DNA of 10,359 bases from Candidatus Eiseniibacteriota bacterium (GTDB taxonomy: Bacteria; Arandabacterota; Arandabacteria; Arandabacterales; Arandabacteraceae): positions 1 through 10,359 of the forward strand of contig JAUVJV010000038.1 in the NCBI GenBank assembly GCA_030592245.1. Direction: 5' to 3'. The notes below the pieces were generated by a model. The model made no database searches. It was given only the letters and a program-made list of their open reading frames with translations, and was not told the DNA's origin. Shown here piece by piece: positions 7,042 through 10,359 of this stretch. How positions within the stretch are numbered: position 1 is the first letter of the stretch; each line of letters starts with the position of its first letter. The translations under genes were made by a program, and so were the position numbers.

Positions 7042-8579
7042 CTGTACTTGGCATTCTGCTGGGCGTTTTCGTTCCACTGGGCGTATTCGTTCCGCTGGGC
7101 GTATTCGTTCCACTGGACATTCTCGTTCCAGCCGTGTCCGCTGCTCCGACCGAGCTCGGCGACAGCTACGTTTACCCATACCTCTACGAGCTGCGCCTGA
7201 GGAATCCGGGCTGCCCTTTCTTCGTGACCGACCGGCCATATGTCAGAATGGACCTGGCAAAATGGCTGGAGGAATGTATCGACGCCGACAGCCTGCCCGA
7301 TGCCCGGAGCCGCTGGCTTCATGGAATGCTCAAGAGAGATCTTGCTGGAGAGATCGGGCTCCTGGATGCAACCGGGACGGGATGGACCTGGGACACGGTA
7401 CTCAACTCACGCGCCGTGAGCGAGCGCAAAACCACGGCGGACGGCTTCACGCGTTTCTCAATGTATGCTCCCTGGGGCCTTTCGCTCTGGTCATCGGTGA
7501 GGGTCACCCTGAACGACCCGGATGGTCACAAGGTCTACACCAGGGTCTGGAAGGAGCGGGGAAGGGCGAGCATGGAGCACGGCGGCATCGGTTTTCGCAA
7601 AGAGTGGTTCTCTATCTTTTTCGGCCGCGACGAGATCGCCTGGGGGGCAGCGCGCAAGCGGGGGCTGCTCTTCTCAGGATCGGCCCCGAGCTATGACATG
7701 CTGAAGCTTGCCTTCGGGACGGGGAGGTTCCGGTTCTCATCATTCCATACACGGCTTCGCCGCGATCCCGAAGGCGCACCGTGTGATGACAATCTCCTGA
7801 GGCGATATGTTTCGGCGCACCGGCTCGACATCATTGCCAACCGGGTACTTACTTTCTCGCTCTCGGAAGCGATCATTTACGGTGGCTATTTGCGCGAGTT
7901 TGAGCCGATTTATCTGAATCCCGTGGGGGTTTTCTATGCCGAACAGTGGAACTCGAGCTGCGGGGACAATATCTTAATTGCAGGGGATTTTACCGTCCTC
8001 TTACCGAGTAGAGTGGAAATCAGAGGCGAACTGATGATAGATGACTTCCAGTACGATTTCGGACACGAGCCCCACAAGTTCGCTGCGGGTCTCGGGATTG
8101 CCGGCGTCAACCCTCTTGCGACGGACCGCTCTATGCTGGGAGGTTCCTACTACCAGATCCGCGGGGGGACCTACAATCATCATGTCATCTGGAACCGGTT
8201 CGTACAGGAAGGCCACATAATGGGTTATCCCGCCGGGCCGGACGGTGACAGGCTGGGCCTCTGGGCCTCGCTGGCCCTGCCGGATCCGGTTTACTGGAGG
8301 CTCGATTACTCCCACCGGCGGCAGGGGGAGGGCAGGGTCACGGACGAGCAGTTGCCGGAGAGCCCGCGGGTCAAGTTCCCCTCGGGCATTGTCGAGACTG
8401 AACATAGGCTTGGTCTCGGACTGTCCTGGAGACCGACGTTTGCCTGGATCCTGAGGGGCAGCGTGGTCTATTCCTCGATGGACAATGTTGATCATATGGA
8501 AGGGCAGTCTGACAGCGGTTTTGATTTCGGTCTCGGTCTGACATTCAACTTGAAGATGGCCGGCAGGTTCGCGGAATGA
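7017..8579 (+). CDS. Exported beta-barrel protein, Wzi (capsule assembly)-like
   Basis: The 520-residue product is predicted to be exported to the outer membrane. Residues 1-42 form a signal peptide with a very long hydrophobic core built from an 18-bp tandem repeat and a likely cleavage at 'VSA-AP' (about 42/43). The mature part opens with 'YVYPYLYELRLRNPG' and 'DRPYVRMDLAKWLEE' (about 51-85), a helical N-terminal element. It continues as alternating aromatic/polar beta-strands to the end, finishing 'DFGLGLTFNL'. Several blocks resemble the Wzi capsule-assembly family as found in Bacteroidota and candidate phyla: 'IAWGAARKRGLLFSGSAPSYD' (197-217), 'LSEAIIYGG' (272-280), 'EPIYLNPVGVFYAEQWN' (286-302) and 'GELMIDDFQYD' (337-347). 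E. coli Wzi anchors group 1 capsule; here the ligand is unknown and no polysaccharide genes are in the window. It overlaps the ComF-like gene by 25 bases. A barrel of another family is possible. Confidence 0.65.
   Translation: MRCCLIAIAVLGILLGVFVPLGVFVPLGVFVPLDILVPAVSAAPTELGDSYVYPYLYELRLRNPGCPFFVTDRPYVRMDLAKWLEECIDADSLPDARSRWLHGMLKRDLAGEIGLLDATGTGWTWDTVLNSRAVSERKTTADGFTRFSMYAPWGLSLWSSVRVTLNDPDGHKVYTRVWKERGRASMEHGGIGFRKEWFSIFFGRDEIAWGAARKRGLLFSGSAPSYDMLKLAFGTGRFRFSSFHTRLRRDPEGAPCDDNLLRRYVSAHRLDIIANRVLTFSLSEAIIYGGYLREFEPIYLNPVGVFYAEQWNSSCGDNILIAGDFTVLLPSRVEIRGELMIDDFQYDFGHEPHKFAAGLGIAGVNPLATDRSMLGGSYYQIRGGTYNHHVIWNRFVQEGHIMGYPAGPDGDRLGLWASLALPDPVYWRLDYSHRRQGEGRVTDEQLPESPRVKFPSGIVETEHRLGLGLSWRPTFAWILRGSVVYSSMDNVDHMEGQSDSGFDFGLGLTFNLKMAGRFAE
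7061..7132 (+). repeat. 18-bp tandem repeat inside the signal-peptide coding region
   Basis: Three tandem 18-bp units (7061-7078, 7079-7096, 7097-7114) differ from their neighbour by only one base each. A fourth, degenerate unit (7115-7132) matches about 12 of 18 positions. The unit is a multiple of three, so each copy adds the same six residues (G-V-F-V-P-L), making the stretch at residues 16-33 of the Wzi-like protein. Both differences among the three good copies fall at third codon positions and are silent. Expansion or contraction by slippage would keep the reading frame and change only the length of the hydrophobic core. Confidence 0.9.
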
Positions 8580-8583
8580 GGAG
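8578..8583 (+). promoter_or_regulatory. Ribosome binding site for the C25 protease gene
   Basis: GAGGAG overlaps the stop codon of the preceding barrel gene and lies seven bases before ATG 8591. The spacing is ideal. It fixes the protease start and suggests that ribosomes finishing the barrel gene can continue onto the protease gene. Confidence 0.7.
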
Positions 8584-8590
8584 ACGCCTT

Positions 8591-10359
8591 ATGAGGACGA
8601 GTCTGGGGTGGAGTGGATTCATTTCAATGTTGATTGTGACCTGCGTGGTACCTGCCGCGGTCGCGGCGTATACGATTGACCTCGAGTACGGCTGGAACTC
8701 CGGTCAGATGGAAATAGAAAAGGTCGATGCCTTTCACTTCCTCGGTGTCTCTGAGAGCAGGTATCCGGAGACCAGTCTGGGCAGTAACCGGGAGATCAGG
8801 CTTTTGCCTCCCGGGCATCGCCTGCTCGGCTACGAAATTGTGTCCGAGGAATGGGAGGCCGTACAGGGGGAGTTCCGGCCCGGCAGGATCGCTCGCGACG
8901 GGATGATCGACCTGGGAAGTGATTCGCCTGGCGGGCTGCTCTCCGTAGAGTCGGGCAGCATCATGGGATACAGCGTGCTGGTCTCTGAAGTGCAGCCGGT
9001 CAAGGTTGCTGCCGGCGGCGCCAGCCTTCTTAAGGAACTCAAGGTCACCGTAGAGGTCGGTCCGGCTCTTGGTACCGGGGCGCGTCCCTTTCGCCGCAGC
9101 AGCCACATGGATATGCATGTTAGGCAAATGGTGGAAGGCTATCTGGGTGAGAGCCTGGAAGGATATGGTGACTGGCAGGTCGAGGCCCTTGGCGACTGGA
9201 TAAGCGACGGCCCGGCCCGGGACGGCAGCACGGTCGACTGCGTGATCGTTACCGCGGACAGCCTCAAGTCCGAGTTCGACCGGCTGGCCGATTGGCATAA
9301 CCGTCTGGGCATCAGGACCGTGGTGCGCACGATGGACTGGGTCCGTCAAAGATATCCCGGCATCGACGGCGCGGAACGGGTCAGGAATTTCATCAAGGAC
9401 GCCTACGTGAACTGGGGTACGGTCTATGTTGTTCTCGGTGGGGACACCGGTATCGTGCCCATCCGGATAGTTGAGGTTCCCCGGATGAAGGAGAACATAG
9501 GCCGGACTGAGATGCCGACCGATGTCTATTATGCCAATCTCGACGGCAACTGGAATGCCAACGGCAACGGTGTGATCGGGGAGTACGAGATCGATGTCGA
9601 CGACGGGATCGACTTCTATTCCGACGTGATGGTGGGACGTGCGCTTGTCGCATCCGCCGCCGAGGCGCGCACTTTCGTGGATAAGACCCTGCACTATATG
9701 AGCGGTTCAAACCGCGGTGTCTGGCAGCGAACGGTGGTCTCTCTGGCCCAGCAGCTCTTCACGCATTTTGACGGGGCCGTCTGGTCCGAAGTGATCCTCG
9801 AGAACTTCCCGGATAACTGGCTTGCCGCAAGGCTCTACCAGAACTACGAGGACTACCCGGGCTCGGTGGAGGAGAATGTTGAAAACGCTATCGCGTACAT
9901 GGACAGCGGGTGCAATATCATCAGCCATATCGGTCACGGGGACGAGCTCCGGCTCGATCTCGGGACCGAGTTCATGGAACGATTCCAGCTCGCGGCGCTG
10001 AGCAATGACACCGCCTATAGCTTTGTCTACATGATGAATTGCTCATCCTCGGATCCGCGCATTGAAAGCGTGGCCAAGTCTTTCACCAAGAACCCCAATG
10101 GGGGCGCCTTCGCCATCATAGGCAACAGCTCGCTCGCCTTCCCGGGGACCGGGCTTCCCATGGAGGATTACTTTTTCGAGCTGACTTTCTCCGAGGGCCG
10201 GCCCACGATAGGTGCGACGAGCACATTCTATCGCCAGCCATTCAGCCCGACCGATCCCTTGAGTCCCAACGCGCTGTGGATGTATCTTAATTACCTGCTG
10301 ATCGGAGACCCCGTTGTCAACCTGTGGTGGGACGAAGCCAGGACCGTGGAAATTATTGC
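8591..10359 (+). CDS. Secreted gingipain-type cysteine protease (peptidase family C25), 3' end beyond window
   Basis: The frame is open from ATG 8591 to the window edge (589 codons, no stop). Residues 1-26 are a signal peptide with a likely cleavage after 'AAVAA'. Residues of about 27-190 form a beta-rich, propeptide-like region ending 'LKELKVTVEVGP', as in the C25 propeptide. The C25 catalytic domain runs from about residue 216 ('DCVIVTADSLKSEFDRLADW') to about 580 ('LNYLLIGDPVVNLWW'). Within it, 'VYVVLGGDTGIVPIR' precedes D285-containing loops. The putative catalytic His is H449 in 'SHIGHGDE' and the nucleophile is C484 in 'MMNCSSSD'; their spacing of 35 is close to that in gingipain R. 'FTKNPNGGAFAIIGNSS' follows, as in family members. 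Such enzymes are usually secreted, often by the type IX system through a C-terminal sorting domain, but that part lies outside the window. Substrate preference cannot be read from the sequence. Confidence 0.9.
   Translation, partial: MRTSLGWSGFISMLIVTCVVPAAVAAYTIDLEYGWNSGQMEIEKVDAFHFLGVSESRYPETSLGSNREIRLLPPGHRLLGYEIVSEEWEAVQGEFRPGRIARDGMIDLGSDSPGGLLSVESGSIMGYSVLVSEVQPVKVAAGGASLLKELKVTVEVGPALGTGARPFRRSSHMDMHVRQMVEGYLGESLEGYGDWQVEALGDWISDGPARDGSTVDCVIVTADSLKSEFDRLADWHNRLGIRTVVRTMDWVRQRYPGIDGAERVRNFIKDAYVNWGTVYVVLGGDTGIVPIRIVEVPRMKENIGRTEMPTDVYYANLDGNWNANGNGVIGEYEIDVDDGIDFYSDVMVGRALVASAAEARTFVDKTLHYMSGSNRGVWQRTVVSLAQQLFTHFDGAVWSEVILENFPDNWLAARLYQNYEDYPGSVEENVENAIAYMDSGCNIISHIGHGDELRLDLGTEFMERFQLAALSNDTAYSFVYMMNCSSSDPRIESVAKSFTKNPNGGAFAIIGNSSLAFPGTGLPMEDYFFELTFSEGRPTIGATSTFYRQPFSPTDPLSPNALWMYLNYLLIGDPVVNLWWDEARTVEII

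Noticed and set aside
7061..7132. Short direct repeats considered as a CRISPR array
   Set aside because: The units are contiguous, 18 bp long, have no spacers and encode an in-frame hydrophobic peptide.
6741..7322. Minus-strand ORF with repeated NEYAQ-like peptides
   Set aside because: The peptide repeat is only the reverse complement of the 18-bp DNA repeat in the barrel gene's signal peptide. The rest of the frame mirrors the ComF-like and barrel genes and has no domain.
6998..7696. Alternative + strand ORF of 232 codons overlapping the start of the barrel gene
   Set aside because: Arg/Gly/Ser-rich composition without motifs. The frame starting at 7017 has the ribosome binding site, a signal peptide and barrel-family motifs.
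8580..8590. Possible terminator or promoter between the barrel and protease genes
   Set aside because: Only 11 bases separate the genes and they contain the ribosome binding site; no hairpin or T-run fits.
8624..9694. Long antisense ORF (356 codons) on the minus strand
   Set aside because: It lies wholly opposite the C25 protease gene, whose + frame has a signal peptide, catalytic motifs and a good ribosome binding site. The antisense product is His/Asp/Gly-rich with no recognisable domain, as expected from a GC-rich shadow frame.

Overview
The window is a moderately GC-rich stretch of bacterial chromosome, read entirely on the + strand and packed almost without gaps from the first base to the last. 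It holds the tail of radC, then a complete rod-shape (elongasome) cluster mreB-mreC-mreD-mrdA(PBP2)-rodA, then lgt, a ComF-family phosphoribosyltransferase, a predicted outer-membrane beta-barrel resembling the Wzi capsule-assembly family, and the first 589 codons of a secreted gingipain-type (C25) cysteine protease that runs off the right edge.

Region by region: 1-126 is the C-terminus of RadC. Positions 136-5483 carry the machinery that drives lateral cell-wall growth: the MreB filament, the MreC/MreD membrane scaffold, and the RodA glycosyltransferase paired with its PBP2 transpeptidase. Positions 5487-6278 encode Lgt, the first enzyme of lipoprotein maturation. Positions 6256-7041 encode a zinc-ribbon ComF-like protein. 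Positions 7017-8579 and 8591-10359 encode two exported envelope proteins. Every junction is an overlap or a gap of at most 27 bases. No terminator-like hairpin, promoter, tRNA, CRISPR array or mobile element was recognised. The simplest reading is one long transcript, or a set of translationally coupled genes, linking envelope growth, lipoprotein modification and surface proteins.

A diderm (outer-membrane-bearing) rod-shaped bacterium is indicated by the elongasome plus the Wzi-like barrel. C25 proteases of this style, with a signal peptide, a propeptide-like N-region and a catalytic His/Cys pair, are common in Bacteroidota and in uncultured phyla of the FCB superphylum. The moderately high GC fits an uncultured FCB-type lineage better than a typical Bacteroidota genome. 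This placement is inference only.

Most of the window is well-known housekeeping biology. The points worth a second look are a near-perfect 18-bp tandem repeat that builds the hydrophobic core of the barrel protein's signal peptide, and the presence of a barrel plus a C25 protease directly behind the elongasome/lgt cluster. A short leader ORF overlapping the PBP2 start is a weaker point. No convincing wholly new system was seen.
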